Shown: positions 29,819 through 41,467 of the stretch, one piece after another
How the letters are laid out: the number at the start of each line of letters is the position of its first letter
Position numbering within the stretch: position 1 is the first letter of the stretch
NCBI RefSeq assembly: GCF_029030725.1
Contig: NZ_CP113162.1
Location: 990,501 to 1,054,500, forward strand
Source of the DNA: [Pseudomonas] carboxydohydrogena
GTDB taxonomy: Bacteria > Pseudomonadota > Alphaproteobacteria > Rhizobiales > Xanthobacteraceae
Direction: 5' to 3'
DNA: 64,000 nt
Program-made: the position numbers and the translations under genes
The notes under the pieces: generated by a model
What the model saw: only the letters and a program-made list of their open reading frames with translations
What the model was told of the DNA's origin: nothing
Databases searched by the model: none

Positions 29819-31137
29819 CCGGCTTCGATCATGGCCAGACTCCGAAGACGCGCCAGATGCCGCCGAACAAGACGGCGCTGGTGGCAGCCCTCGACATCGG
29901 ATCGAGCAAGATCGCCTGCCTGATCGCGCGGCTGAAGCCCTGCACGCCGAGCGAGACGCTGCGCGGCCGCACCCATGCGATCGAACTGATCGGCATGAGC
30001 CATATCCAGTCACGCGGCATCAAGGCCGGCGCGGTGTCCGACCTCAACGAATGCGAGCATGCGGTCCGTCATGCGGTCGCGCTTGCGGAGCGGATGGCGC
30101 GGGTTCGCGTCGAATCGGTTCTGCTGTCGATGTCGTCGGGCCGCCTCAGCGGACAGTTGATGGAAGCGGCCGCGGAATTGCGCCAGGGCGCGGTCACGCA
30201 ATCGGATATCGACCGGATCGTCTGCGCCGGGATGCATCACGCGACCGGGGAGGGACGGACGGTTCTCCATACCCTGCCGGTGGGTTATTCGCTCGACGGG
30301 GTGAGGGGCGTGCGCGATCCGCGCGGCATGGTGGCCCGTCATTTCGGCGTCGATATGAATGTCGTGACCGCCGACGTCTCGGCGGCGCGCAACCTGATGC
30401 TCGTCGTCGAGCGTTGCCATCTCAATGTCGAGGCTATCGCCGCCGCGCCCTACGTCGCGGGTCTGGCCGTGCTGACCGATGACGAGGCCGATCTCGGCGC
30501 CGCGGTGGTCGATATGGGCGCGGGTACGACAACCATCGCTACCTATTCCGGCGGCCAGTTCGTGCATGCGTCCGGCTTCGCGCTCGGCGGTCAGCACGTC
30601 ACCATGGATCTGGCGCGCGGGCTGGGGGTCTGCATTGCGGATGCCGAGCGAATCAAGACGTTATATGGCACGGTGTTGACCGGTGGCGTCGATGCGCGCG
30701 AGACGCTGAGTGTTCCGGCTGCGGACGACTACGAGCGCGATGCGCCGCAGATTGTCACCCGTGCGACGATCGCGAACATCGTCAAGCAGCGGGTCGAGGA
30801 GATTTTCGAGATGGTCCGCGACCGGCTGGCCCAGTCCCCGTTTGCAGGCGAACCGCGCGCCCAGATCGTGCTGACCGGCGGCGCGTCGCAACTGACCGGC
30901 CTTCCCGATCTCGCGAGCCGCATCCTCGGCCGCCCCGTCCGCATCGGCCGCCCCCTCGGTTTCGGCAAGGTGCCGGGCGAGGCCAAGAGCGCATCGTTCG
31001 CGGTGCCGGCGGGACTGCTGGTTTATCCGCAATTCGCACAACTCGAATACATCGAACCGCGGCACACGCGGCACCTCATGACAGGGACCAATGGTTATTT
31101 CGGAAAGGTCGGACGATGGCTTCGCGAGGGCTTCTGA
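29815..31137 (+). CDS. ftsA: Cell division protein FtsA
   Basis: This actin-like ATPase of 440 residues tethers FtsZ to the membrane. ALVAALDIGSSKIACLIARL forms phosphate loop 1, VVDMGAGTTTIATY phosphate loop 2, and IVLTGGASQLTGLPDLASRIL the adenosine-binding segment. The C-terminus ends in an amphipathic-looking GYFGKVGRWLREGF, the expected membrane-targeting sequence. It lies between ftsQ and ftsZ, 80 bases before the latter. Confidence 0.95.
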   Translation: MTGFDHGQTPKTRQMPPNKTALVAALDIGSSKIACLIARLKPCTPSETLRGRTHAIELIGMSHIQSRGIKAGAVSDLNECEHAVRHAVALAERMARVRVESVLLSMSSGRLSGQLMEAAAELRQGAVTQSDIDRIVCAGMHHATGEGRTVLHTLPVGYSLDGVRGVRDPRGMVARHFGVDMNVVTADVSAARNLMLVVERCHLNVEAIAAAPYVAGLAVLTDDEADLGAAVVDMGAGTTTIATYSGGQFVHASGFALGGQHVTMDLARGLGVCIADAERIKTLYGTVLTGGVDARETLSVPAADDYERDAPQIVTRATIANIVKQRVEEIFEMVRDRLAQSPFAGEPRAQIVLTGGASQLTGLPDLASRILGRPVRIGRPLGFGKVPGEAKSASFAVPAGLLVYPQFAQLEYIEPRHTRHLMTGTNGYFGKVGRWLREGF

Positions 31138-31167
31138 TGACACCGAACGACTTCCTTCCATCAACGT

Positions 31168-31186
31168 CTTCGGCGCTGCGCCGAAG
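31168..31186 (+). promoter_or_regulatory. Stem-loop between ftsA and ftsZ
   Basis: CTTCGGCG and CGCCGAAG form a perfect 8-bp stem with a CTG loop, 31 bases before ftsZ. No T-run follows, so it may be an mRNA processing or attenuation structure rather than a terminator. Confidence 0.4.
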
Positions 31187-31217
31187 TGACAGCGCGCACG
31201 CGTAACGAGAGGCAACC

Positions 31218-32981
31218 ATGACCATCAATCTTCAAAAACCCGACATTCGCGAGCTGAAGCCGCGAATCACCGTGTTCGGCGTCGGCGGCGCGGGCGGCAA
31301 CGCCGTCAACAACATGATCACGGCCGGCCTCGAGGGTGTCGATTTCGTCGTCGCCAACACCGACGCTCAGGCGCTGACGATGTCGAAGGCCGAACGCCTC
31401 GTGCAGATGGGCACGCAGGTGACGCAGGGTCTCGGCGCGGGTTCGCAGCCGGATGTCGGCGCGGCCGCGGCGCAGGAAGTGATCGATGAGATCAAGGATC
31501 ACCTGTCGGGCGCGAACATGGTGTTCGTCACCGCCGGCATGGGCGGCGGCACCGGCACCGGCGCTGCTCCGGTGATCGCGGCGACCGCGCGCGAGATGGG
31601 CATCCTTACCGTCGGCGTCGTCACCAAGCCGTTCCACTTCGAAGGCCAGCGCCGCATGCGCACGGCCGAGCAGGGCATCATCGAGTTGCAGAAGGTGGTG
31701 GACACGCTCCTCATCATTCCGAACCAGAACCTGTTCCGGGTCGCCAACGAAAAAACCACCTTCGCCGACGCCTTCGCGATGGCCGACCAGGTGCTGTATT
31801 CGGGCGTCGCCTGCATCACCGACCTGATGGTCAAGGAAGGTCTCATCAATCTCGATTTCGCCGACGTCCGCGCGGTGATGAAGGAGATGGGCAAGGCCAT
31901 GATGGGCACCGGCGAATCGACCGGCGAGAAGCGCGCGCTGGCCGCCGCCGAAGCCGCGATCGCCAACCCGCTGATCGACGATTCCTCGATGAGGGGCGCG
32001 CGCGGCCTTCTGGTCTCGATCACCGGCGGCAAGGACCTCACGCTGTTCGAAGTCGACGAAGCCGCGACCCGTATTCGCGAGGAAGTCGATGCCGACGCCA
32101 ACATCATCGTCGGCGCCACGTTCGACGAGGCGCTCGACGGCCTGATCCGCGTGTCGGTTGTGGCTACCGGCATCGACAAGGAAACTGCGACCAAGGCGGT
32201 GCCTGCCGCTGCTCCGGCGTCTGCGGCCTCGACCGGCAACCCGGAAAACCGTCTCGCCGAACTCACCGCCCGCCTGCGCGCCGACAACCTGCGCGTCGCC
32301 GAGCGGATGCAGAAGATCGAAACTGCGGCTGCTCCGGTTGCGGCTCCCGCACCGATCGGCCGCCCGACGGCCGAGCAGATCGACCGCGCCGCGCTCGCCG
32401 CGATCGCCGAAGCCGTGTCGCCTGCGCCGCCCGCCGCGCCTGCGGCTGCGTCCTATGGCGATGTCAGCATCCGCCCGATCCCGCCGAAGCCTTCGCTGTT
32501 TCCCGAAAGGGAAGAGCCGATGGAGCTGAACGAGCCGGCACCAGCGGCGGCGTTCATTCCGCCGTCGGCCGAACGGGTGCCGCTGCGTGCGCCGCGCATG
32601 CCGAATTTCGATGAACTGCCGATGCCGGCCCAGAACGAGATCCGCAAGGCTCGTGGCGACATGAAGGAGGAGCATCCGCAGAAGACCCGGACGTCTCTGC
32701 TACAGCGCCTCGCCAATGTCGGCCTCGGCCGCCGCGACGAGGAGCATGAAGCTCCGATCGCGGCTCGCGCGTCCGGCCCGGCCATGCCGCAGATGCCGCC
32801 TATGCCCGAGCGCAAGCCGCAGCGCCCGAATCCGGCGAACATGGGTGAGCCGGTGTCCGAGTACGGACGCCGCCCGGCGCCCCAGGGGCTCGACCAGCAT
32901 GGCCGTCCGGCTCCGGCCGCTCCCGCCTCCATGGACGACCACCTGGATATCCCGGCGTTTCTGCGGCGTCAGGCCAACTGA
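31218..32981 (+). CDS. ftsZ: Tubulin-like division GTPase FtsZ (long-linker form)
   Basis: This 587-residue FtsZ assembles the division ring. The GTPase domain (about 10-320) has [15 protein letters not shown], the tubulin signature [12 protein letters not shown] (about 109-120), and [11 protein letters not shown] of the T7 loop region. A Pro/Ala/Glu-rich linker of about 240 residues follows, ending in the conserved C-terminal peptide [12 protein letters not shown] that binds FtsA. The linker is much longer than in E. coli (383 aa total) but usual in alphaproteobacteria. Confidence 0.97.
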   Translation: MTINLQKPDIRELKPRITVFGVGGAGGNAVNNMITAGLEGVDFVVANTDAQALTMSKAERLVQMGTQVTQGLGAGSQPDVGAAAAQEVIDEIKDHLSGANMVFVTAGMGGGTGTGAAPVIAATAREMGILTVGVVTKPFHFEGQRRMRTAEQGIIELQKVVDTLLIIPNQNLFRVANEKTTFADAFAMADQVLYSGVACITDLMVKEGLINLDFADVRAVMKEMGKAMMGTGESTGEKRALAAAEAAIANPLIDDSSMRGARGLLVSITGGKDLTLFEVDEAATRIREEVDADANIIVGATFDEALDGLIRVSVVATGIDKETATKAVPAAAPASAASTGNPENRLAELTARLRADNLRVAERMQKIETAAAPVAAPAPIGRPTAEQIDRAALAAIAEAVSPAPPAAPAAASYGDVSIRPIPPKPSLFPEREEPMELNEPAPAAAFIPPSAERVPLRAPRMPNFDELPMPAQNEIRKARGDMKEEHPQKTRTSLLQRLANVGLGRRDEEHEAPIAARASGPAMPQMPPMPERKPQRPNPANMGEPVSEYGRRPAPQGLDQHGRPAPAAPASMDDHLDIPAFLRRQAN

Positions 32982-33005
32982 TCGCTGTAACAATCTGTAT
33001 CTGCG

Positions 33006-33032
33006 AATGCCCCGGCTTGACGCCGGGGCATT
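33006..33032 (+). terminator. Rho-independent terminator of the dcw cluster
   Basis: AATGCCCCGGC and GCCGGGGCATT form a perfect 11-bp stem around TTGAC, followed by a T-rich tail (TTCTTTT). It lies 25 bases after ftsZ and should end the long division transcript. Confidence 0.88.
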
Positions 33033-33037
33033 TTCTT

Positions 33038-33351
33038 TTGAGGGGGCGGGGTAGGGCAATGGCCGCCTCACAACCTTTTGATTTACAATGGGAATAACAT
33101 GTGATCGGAGACGATTTTAATTTGGGTCCGCCAAATCAATTGTGGCAGGATCGCGCGTCAGATGCGGCGCCTTTGGGGTAACAATCGGTAAACAACCGTG
33201 AGTGGCGCTGCCCGCTCCAATGGGTAAGGTCCATCTACGTTTTGGGGGACTTCGGGAATCACTGGTCAGCCTTCGGCTGCGAAATCGAGACCTGCGGGGA
33301 TTTTGGTCTCGCCTTCGGGTGTCCCAAGTCGGTTAGTTAGGTAAGGCGGGG
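33038..33351 (+). promoter_or_regulatory. lpxC upstream region with structured leader
   Basis: This stretch has no gene. Its first half is AT-richer (around 33075-33150) and probably contains the promoter. Its second half has small stem-loops, CAGC/GCTG around CTTCG (33267-33279) and GAGACC/GGTCTC (33287-33310), just before lpxC. The function is unknown. Confidence 0.4.
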
Positions 33352-34323
33352 ATGAAATTCAGCCGGCAAAAGACGCTCCGTTCGCACGTCTCAATGACGG
33401 GCGTCGGCGTTCACTCGGGCGCTCCCGTCAATCTGGTTCTTGGTCCGGCGGGCGTCGATGCCGGTTTTGTTTTTATTCGCACGGAAGCTGACGGCACCGA
33501 ACGTAAGGTTCGCGCACAGGCTGCATCCGTGTCCGCCACCGCTTTCGCGACCGTGCTGGGCGACAAGGCCGGCGCCGTGGTGTCCACCGCCGAGCATGTG
33601 CTCGCCGCCCTGCGCGGCATGGGCGTGGACAACGCCACCATCGAAGTCGATGGTCCAGAAATTCCGATCATGGATGGCAGCGCCGCGGCATTCGTCGCGG
33701 CGATTGACCGTGCGGGCATCGTCGAGCAGTCCGCTCCGTCCCGTTTCATCGAGGTTTTGAAGCCGATTCAGGTGACGCTCGGCGAGTCGTTCGGTGAGTT
33801 GCGGCCCTACGCGAACGGTTTCCGCGCCGAGGTCGAGATCGATTTCGCCAATCCGCTGATCGGCCGTCAGGCCTACAATTTCGATCTGACGCCGGATGCC
33901 TTCCGCCGCGACATCGCGCGCGCCCGTACCTTCGGCTGCATGAAGGACGTGGCCAAGCTCTGGAAGGCCGGTTATGCACTCGGGGCCTCCTTCGACAATT
34001 CCGTGGTGTTCGACGAGGATCGCCTCCTCAACGCCGAAGGTCTGCGCTACGCCGACGAATGCGTCCGCCACAAGGTGCTGGACGTGATCGGCGATCTGGC
34101 GCTTTCGGGCCTGCCCCTGATCGGCCTGTATCGCTCGGTTCGTGGCGGCCACAAGCTCAACCATGCGGTTCTGACGGCTCTGATGGCCGATCGCCATGCC
34201 TGGCGGGTGGTCGAGGCCGAGCCGGTGGCGGCACGCCGTGCCCGCGCGACCGCGTCCGATGCTGTCGGTAGCATGCTTGGCGGCGGCATGGTCGCGCCGG
34301 CCTTCGCGCCCGACGTTTCCTGA
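33352..34323 (+). CDS. lpxC: UDP-3-O-acyl-N-acetylglucosamine deacetylase LpxC
   Basis: This 323-residue zinc deacetylase performs the committed step of lipid A synthesis in the cytoplasm. Signatures are QKTLRSHVSMTGVGVHSG, the zinc ligand His in STAEHVLAALRGMGVDNA, the second zinc site in DECVRHKVLDVIGDLALSG (His and Asp) and the catalytic His in VRGGHKLNHAVL. The length is slightly above E. coli's 305. It follows the dcw cluster as in many proteobacteria but has its own upstream region. Confidence 0.97.
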   Translation: MKFSRQKTLRSHVSMTGVGVHSGAPVNLVLGPAGVDAGFVFIRTEADGTERKVRAQAASVSATAFATVLGDKAGAVVSTAEHVLAALRGMGVDNATIEVDGPEIPIMDGSAAAFVAAIDRAGIVEQSAPSRFIEVLKPIQVTLGESFGELRPYANGFRAEVEIDFANPLIGRQAYNFDLTPDAFRRDIARARTFGCMKDVAKLWKAGYALGASFDNSVVFDEDRLLNAEGLRYADECVRHKVLDVIGDLALSGLPLIGLYRSVRGGHKLNHAVLTALMADRHAWRVVEAEPVAARRARATASDAVGSMLGGGMVAPAFAPDVS

Positions 34324-34350
34324 TGCGCCCGTCCTGAGCCTTCGGGCGCA
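34324..34350 (+). terminator. Hairpin after lpxC
   Basis: TGCGCCCG and CGGGCGCA form a perfect 8-bp stem around an 11-base loop immediately after the lpxC stop. The tail is not T-rich, so efficiency is doubtful. Confidence 0.45.
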
Positions 34351-34548
34351 GGCAGCTTCTCCAAACCGCCCTTACAAACCGCTTGGGACCCTGTGAGAAC
34401 CGCCTTAATGCGGGCGAAATGTCTCCCTATCCGGTTGGTCGGGAATACGATTTCAGCTACATAGGCCGGCGGGAATGCAGGCTTAAGGGGTTCCGGCCGC
34501 GCCGGTCAGTCTTCGTTCCGGTCGATTTATTCAGGTCTTGCGAAACAC

Positions 34549-35442
34549 ATGACGACGCCTTTGCGCCATTCGCCCAAGCGGCCCTTTTTCGACCGGCTGG
34601 GTCGCCGGTTTTGCTTTGCCGTGGGCGTGATCGTGCTCGCGGCACCCCTTGGCGGCTGCGGCACCGGCAATTTGTGGGACAAGTATTTCGCCAAGGACGA
34701 GACGTTCGTCGATCAGCCCGCCGACAAGCTCTACAACGAGGGCCTGTTTCTGCTGAACGAAAAGAGCGACCGCAAGGGCGCCATCAAGAAATTCGAAGAG
34801 GTCGACCGCCAGCACCCGTATTCGGACTGGGCGCGCAAGTCGCTGCTGATGTCGGCCTATGCCTCCTATCAGGCCGGCGATTACGACGAGTGCATCGCCA
34901 ACGCCAACCGCTACATCAGCCTGCATCCCGGCAGCCCGGATGCGGCCTACGCGCAATATCTCGTGGCGGTGTCGAACTACGACCAGATTCCCGATGTCAG
35001 CCGCGATCAGGGCCGCACCGAAAAGGCCATCGCCGCGCTGGAAGAGGTGATTCGCAAATATCCGAACTCGGAATATGCGACCACCGCCAAGAAGAAGATC
35101 GAGGGCGCGCGCGACCAGCTCGCCGGCCGCGAGATGACCATCGGCCGCTATTACATGGACAAGCGCGACTACACCGGCGCGATCAACCGCTTCAAGGTGG
35201 TGGTGACGCAGTACCAGACCACCCGCCACGTCGAGGAAGCGCTGGCGCGCCTGACGGAAGCCTATATGGCGATCGGCGTGGTCAGCGAGGCGCAGACCGC
35301 CGCCGCCGTGCTTGGCCACAACTTTCCGGACAGCCGCTGGTACAAAGACGCCTACAATCTTGTAAAGTCGGGCGGCGTCGAGCCTCAGGAAAACAAGGGC
35401 TCCTACATCAGCAGGGCCTTCAAGAAGTTCGGCCTCGGATAG
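34549..35442 (+). CDS. bamD: Outer-membrane protein assembly lipoprotein BamD
   Basis: This 297-residue lipoprotein has a basic N-terminus, a hydrophobic signal and lipobox PLGG-Cys37. The mature part consists of TPR-like helices typical of BamD/ComL: ADKLYNEGLFLLNEKSDRKGAIKKFEEVDRQHPYSDWARKS in shape, then RDYTGAINRFKVVVTQY. It works at the periplasmic side of the outer membrane in the Bam complex. It lies 12 bases before recN. Confidence 0.93.
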   Translation: MTTPLRHSPKRPFFDRLGRRFCFAVGVIVLAAPLGGCGTGNLWDKYFAKDETFVDQPADKLYNEGLFLLNEKSDRKGAIKKFEEVDRQHPYSDWARKSLLMSAYASYQAGDYDECIANANRYISLHPGSPDAAYAQYLVAVSNYDQIPDVSRDQGRTEKAIAALEEVIRKYPNSEYATTAKKKIEGARDQLAGREMTIGRYYMDKRDYTGAINRFKVVVTQYQTTRHVEEALARLTEAYMAIGVVSEAQTAAAVLGHNFPDSRWYKDAYNLVKSGGVEPQENKGSYISRAFKKFGLG

Positions 35443-35454
35443 GATTTCATCGCA

Positions 35455-37134
35455 ATGCTGGCCCGCCTTTCGATCCGCGACATCGTCCTGATCGAGCGGC
35501 TCGATATCGACTTCGCCAAGGGGCTTGCCGTGCTGACCGGCGAAACCGGCGCGGGCAAATCCATTCTTCTCGATGCCTTCGCGCTGGCGCTCGGCGGGCG
35601 CGGTGACGCCAGCCTCGTGCGCCATGGCGCGGAGCAAGGCCAGGTGACGGCGGCCTTCGACCTGCCGAAGAAGCACCCGGCCTTCGCGATCCTGCGCGAG
35701 AACGGATTCGACGATCCGGAATCGGGCGAGATGATCCTGCGCCGCGTGCAGCTCGCGGACGGCCGCACGCGCGGTTTCCTCAACGATCAGCCCGTCAGCA
35801 TCCAGACGCTGAAAGCCATCGGCGCGACGCTGGTCGAGATCCACGGCCAGCACGACGAACGCGCGCTGGTCGATGTGGCGACGCACCGCCGTTTGCTCGA
35901 TGCCTTCGCCGGGCTCGATGAGAGCGTCGGCAATGTCGAGTCGCTGTGGGAGGCGCGCCGCGCCGCGCGCGATACGCTCGAAGAGCATCGCGCCGGGATG
36001 GAGCGCGCCGCACGCGATGCGGACTATTTGCGCCACGCGTCCGAGGAATTGATGAAGCTCGCGCCGCAGGAGGGCGAGGAGACCCGTCTTGCCGAGCGCC
36101 GCACCGCGATGATGCAGGGCGAAAAGATTTCCGAGGATTTGCGCGACGCGCTCGCTGCCGTCGCAGGACCGCAATCGCCGGTGACGTCATTGGCGGCGGC
36201 TGTGCGGCGGCTGGAGCGCCGGGTGGCCAGCGCGCCGAAGCTCGTCGAAGATGCCGTCAAGGCGATGGACGCTGCGCTGAATTCGCTCGCCGACGCCGAG
36301 CAGAATCTGAACGCAGCGATCCATGCCGCCGACTACGACCCTGCTGAGCTGGAGCGGATCGAGGAACGGCTGTTCGCGCTGCGCGCGGCGTCACGCAAAT
36401 ATTCCACGCCGGTGGATGACCTTGCCGCGCTGGCGGAGAAGTTCAAGGCCGATGTCGGTTTGATCGACGCGGGCGCGGACAGGCTGAAAGTTCTGGAGAA
36501 GACAGCGAGCGCGGCGGATGCCGCCTATCTTGAGGCCGCGAAGAAGTTGTCGGCTGCGCGCATCAAGGCGGCGGAGAAGCTGAACAAGGCCGTCAACGCC
36601 GAGCTTGCGCCGCTAAAACTGGAGCGCGCGAAATTCTCGACCCAGATCGAGAGCGAACCACAATCGCCGGGGCCGCAGGGCTTCGATCGTGTGCAGTTCT
36701 GGGTGCAAACCAATCCCGGCACCAAGCCCGGGCCGCTGATGAAGGTCGCGTCGGGTGGCGAGTTGTCGCGCTTCCTGCTGGCGCTGAAAGTGGTGCTGTC
36801 GGATCGCGGCTCCGCGCCGACGCTCGTGTTCGACGAAATCGACACCGGCGTTGGCGGCGCGGTGGCGGATGCCATCGGCGCGCGGCTCGCGCGGCTGGCG
36901 GAAAAGGTGCAGGTGATGGCGGTGACGCACGCGCCGCAAGTCGCCGCGCGCGCGGACCAGCATCTCCTGATTTCCAAGGAGGCGCTCGACAAGGGTAAGC
37001 GTGTGGCCACCCGCGTGGCTCCGCTGGTGAAGGAACATCGCCGCGAGGAGATCGCCCGCATGCTGGCGGGTGCGGAGATCACGCGCGAGGCCCGCGCGGC
37101 GGCGGAGCAGTTGCTTAAAGCCGCGACGGCGTGA
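35455..37134 (+). CDS. recN: DNA repair protein RecN
   Basis: This SMC-like ATPase of 559 residues acts in double-strand break repair. It starts MLARLSIRDIVLIERLDIDF with Walker A GETGAGKSILLDA (about 29-41). Coiled-coil regions fill the middle (about 160-370). The C-terminal signature VASGGELSRFLLALK and Walker B TLVFDEIDTGVGG, then VQVMAVTHAPQVAARADQH, complete the ATPase. It is followed closely by ligA, and bamD-recN-ligA is a common alphaproteobacterial order. Confidence 0.95.
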   Translation: MLARLSIRDIVLIERLDIDFAKGLAVLTGETGAGKSILLDAFALALGGRGDASLVRHGAEQGQVTAAFDLPKKHPAFAILRENGFDDPESGEMILRRVQLADGRTRGFLNDQPVSIQTLKAIGATLVEIHGQHDERALVDVATHRRLLDAFAGLDESVGNVESLWEARRAARDTLEEHRAGMERAARDADYLRHASEELMKLAPQEGEETRLAERRTAMMQGEKISEDLRDALAAVAGPQSPVTSLAAAVRRLERRVASAPKLVEDAVKAMDAALNSLADAEQNLNAAIHAADYDPAELERIEERLFALRAASRKYSTPVDDLAALAEKFKADVGLIDAGADRLKVLEKTASAADAAYLEAAKKLSAARIKAAEKLNKAVNAELAPLKLERAKFSTQIESEPQSPGPQGFDRVQFWVQTNPGTKPGPLMKVASGGELSRFLLALKVVLSDRGSAPTLVFDEIDTGVGGAVADAIGARLARLAEKVQVMAVTHAPQVAARADQHLLISKEALDKGKRVATRVAPLVKEHRREEIARMLAGAEITREARAAAEQLLKAATA

Positions 37135-39264
<2,130 letters not shown>

Positions 39265-39266
39265 CT

Positions 39267-41096
39267 TCAGGCCAACGGCGCGGTCGCGGCATCGAGCCAG
39301 ACCTTGGTGGCTTCGTCATCGACCAGCGGCTTGATCTCCCGCCGCACCCGCGCGTGGTAATCGTCGATCCATGTGCGTTCCTGCGCACTTAACTGCGCGA
39401 CATCGATCAGCCGCCGGTCGATCGGCGCGAGCGTCAGCGTCTCGAATGCATCCATCGGTTTTTCCGCGCCGTCGATTTTCGCCTCGGTAATCAGTTCGAG
39501 GTTTTCGATGCGAATGCCGTAAGCATTGGTTTTGTAATAACCGGGCTCATTCGAGAGGATCATGCCCCGGCGCAGCGGCACATGGCCGAGCTTGGAAATG
39601 CGTGCGGGGCCTTCATGCACGGAGAGATAGCTGCCGACGCCGTGGCCGGTGCCGTGCTCGAAATCGAGACCAGCCTGCCAGAGGAATTGCCGCGCCAGCG
39701 CGTCGATCTGTACGCCATGGGTGCCGTCGGGAAAGATCGCGCTCGCGACCGCGATATGGCCGCGCAGCACGCGGGTGAAGCGGTCGCGCATTTCCGCCGT
39801 CGGCTCGCCGATGGCGATGGTGCGGGTGACATCGGTGGTGCCGTCCTGATATTGCGCGCCGGAATCGATCAGCAGCAGGTCGCCGGGCTTGATGCGGCGG
39901 TTGCTCTTGCGGGTGACGCGGTAGTGGACGATGGCTCCGTTCGGTCCCGTGCCGGAGATGGTGGGGAACGACACATCCTTCAGCGCGCCGGTGTCGCGGC
40001 GGAATGTTTCCAGCGCTTCCACGGCGTCGATTTCCGTCAGTGCGCCGCCTTGTGCCTCATGGTCGATCCAGGCGAGAAAGCGCGCCAAGGCCGCGCCGTC
40101 GCGGCGATGGGCCGTGCGTGTGCCCGAAATCTCGGTGGCGTTCTTGATCGCCTTGAGCTGTGTGACGGGATCTGCGATGCGCCGGGCGATGCCGCCCGCA
40201 TCCTTGATCGTGCGGCTGAGCGCATCGGCGGCGGTCGCGTTGTCGAGGCCGATGGCGGCGCTGTTCCGGGAAGCAGCGGCGAGCGCGGAGAGCAATGCGT
40301 CCGGCCCGGCGATGTCGGCGTGGCTGGCGAGGTGCGCGCGCGCCTCATTGGAGAGCTTGCGGGAATCGATGAAGATGGTGGGCGCGCCGTCTTTCGGCAG
40401 CAGCGCGTAGGACAGAGGCAGCGGCGTGTGCGCCACGTCCGCGCCGCGGATGTTGAAGGTCCATGCCACGGCGTGCGAGTCGGACAGTACTAATGCATCA
40501 AGTCCGAGCCGTGCCATCTCGGCGCGGATGCGGGCGAGCTTGTCAGCCTCGCTCTCTCCGGCAAATTCGGGCGCATGCACTGTCACGAGGCCGAGCGGCG
40601 GTGCAGGGCGTTCGCGCCAGATCGTATCCACGGGATTGTCGTCCACCGCAACAAGCTCCGCGCCCGCCTTTTCGCAGGCCGCCGCAAGCCGTTCGGCTGC
40701 CGCTGTCGTGTGCAGCCACGGATCGAAACCGAAGCGCTCTCCGGCCTTGAGGTGCTGCGTCAGCCATTGTTCGGGCGGCGGATCGGTCAGGGACTCGACG
40801 CGCAACGCCGTGGTGTCCACTTGCTGGGCAGCCTGCAACGTATAGCGGCCGTCGACGAACAAAGCGGCATCGCGGATCGTCACCATCGCGAGCCCGGCCG
40901 AACCGGTGAAGCCGCTCAGCCAGGCAAGGCGCTCCTCGGACGGCGCAACATATTCGTTCTGCTGGCTGTCTCCGCGCGGGACAATGAAGCCGGCCAGACC
41001 TCGCTGCACGATTTCCTCACGGAAAGCGCTCAGCCGCGCCGAAAGCGCGGTGCCGCCCTCTGGTTCGTCGAAATTCTGAAACCGGGCCTCGAACAT
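39267..41096 (-). CDS. Xaa-Pro aminopeptidase (M24B, PepP/aminopeptidase P type)
   Basis: This 609-residue metallopeptidase removes N-terminal residues before proline. Two creatinase-type N-terminal domains precede the M24 pita-bread domain with metal ligands in LLIDSGAQYQDGTTDVTRT (two Asp), HGTGHGVGSYLSVHEGP (His), NEPGYY (Glu) and RIENLELI (Glu). This is the three-domain long form. ATG 41096, preceded by GGAAGG, is preferred over TTG 41102. It is convergent with ligA, only two bases apart, and divergent from a small gene at 41258. Confidence 0.93.
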   Translation of the reverse strand: MFEARFQNFDEPEGGTALSARLSAFREEIVQRGLAGFIVPRGDSQQNEYVAPSEERLAWLSGFTGSAGLAMVTIRDAALFVDGRYTLQAAQQVDTTALRVESLTDPPPEQWLTQHLKAGERFGFDPWLHTTAAAERLAAACEKAGAELVAVDDNPVDTIWRERPAPPLGLVTVHAPEFAGESEADKLARIRAEMARLGLDALVLSDSHAVAWTFNIRGADVAHTPLPLSYALLPKDGAPTIFIDSRKLSNEARAHLASHADIAGPDALLSALAAASRNSAAIGLDNATAADALSRTIKDAGGIARRIADPVTQLKAIKNATEISGTRTAHRRDGAALARFLAWIDHEAQGGALTEIDAVEALETFRRDTGALKDVSFPTISGTGPNGAIVHYRVTRKSNRRIKPGDLLLIDSGAQYQDGTTDVTRTIAIGEPTAEMRDRFTRVLRGHIAVASAIFPDGTHGVQIDALARQFLWQAGLDFEHGTGHGVGSYLSVHEGPARISKLGHVPLRRGMILSNEPGYYKTNAYGIRIENLELITEAKIDGAEKPMDAFETLTLAPIDRRLIDVAQLSAQERTWIDDYHARVRREIKPLVDDEATKVWLDAATAPLA

Positions 41097-41171
41097 CAGC
41101 AACCTTCCAAGCGGAATTTGGCACGAACCATGCTTTGTAAATTACCACGGCCCGCGCAGAAGGCGAGCGCA

Positions 41172-41197
41172 GGAACCATTGGGGACATCTGCGCGTT
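41172..41197 (+). promoter_or_regulatory. Candidate EcfG (general stress) promoter
   Basis: GGAAC (41172-41176), 17 bases, CGTT (41194-41197) exactly matches the alphaproteobacterial EcfG/RpoE2 consensus. It lies 60 bases before the start of a 69-aa protein with a strong ribosome-binding site. Confidence 0.6.
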
Positions 41198-41257
41198 TCA
41201 TTCACCGACCGGGGAAGTGCCGGCATGGGAGTGTTCAACCGGGCAAGGAGGTTGAAA

Positions 41258-41467
41258 ATGCGGTCTTTCGGATTTGAGAAGCCGTCGCCGGACAGGCTGC
41301 CCCCGGTTTCGAGCGAAGAAGGGGCGCTGTTTGGCATGGTGGCCAAACGGCGGGGCCTGATCGTGGAGTTGCTCGACCGGCTCACTGAGGCGCGCTTGCA
41401 GCGTGATGCCCGCAACATCGGCTATACCGAGGGCGATGTGACGCCAAAACGGACGCGCGAATCCTAG
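41258..41467 (+). CDS. Small hypothetical protein, 69 aa, probable stress gene
   Basis: The product (RSFGFEKPSPDRLPPVSSEE, then a helical segment EGALFGMVAKRRGLIVELLDRLTEARLQRDARNIG in shape) is soluble, charged and not recognised. ATG 41258 is chosen because AAGGAGG lies 6-7 bases upstream; ATG 41225 would add 11 residues. A consensus EcfG promoter precedes it, so induction under general stress is inferred. Its stop overlaps the convergent prmA stop (CTAG). Confidence 0.7.
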   Translation: MRSFGFEKPSPDRLPPVSSEEGALFGMVAKRRGLIVELLDRLTEARLQRDARNIGYTEGDVTPKRTRES

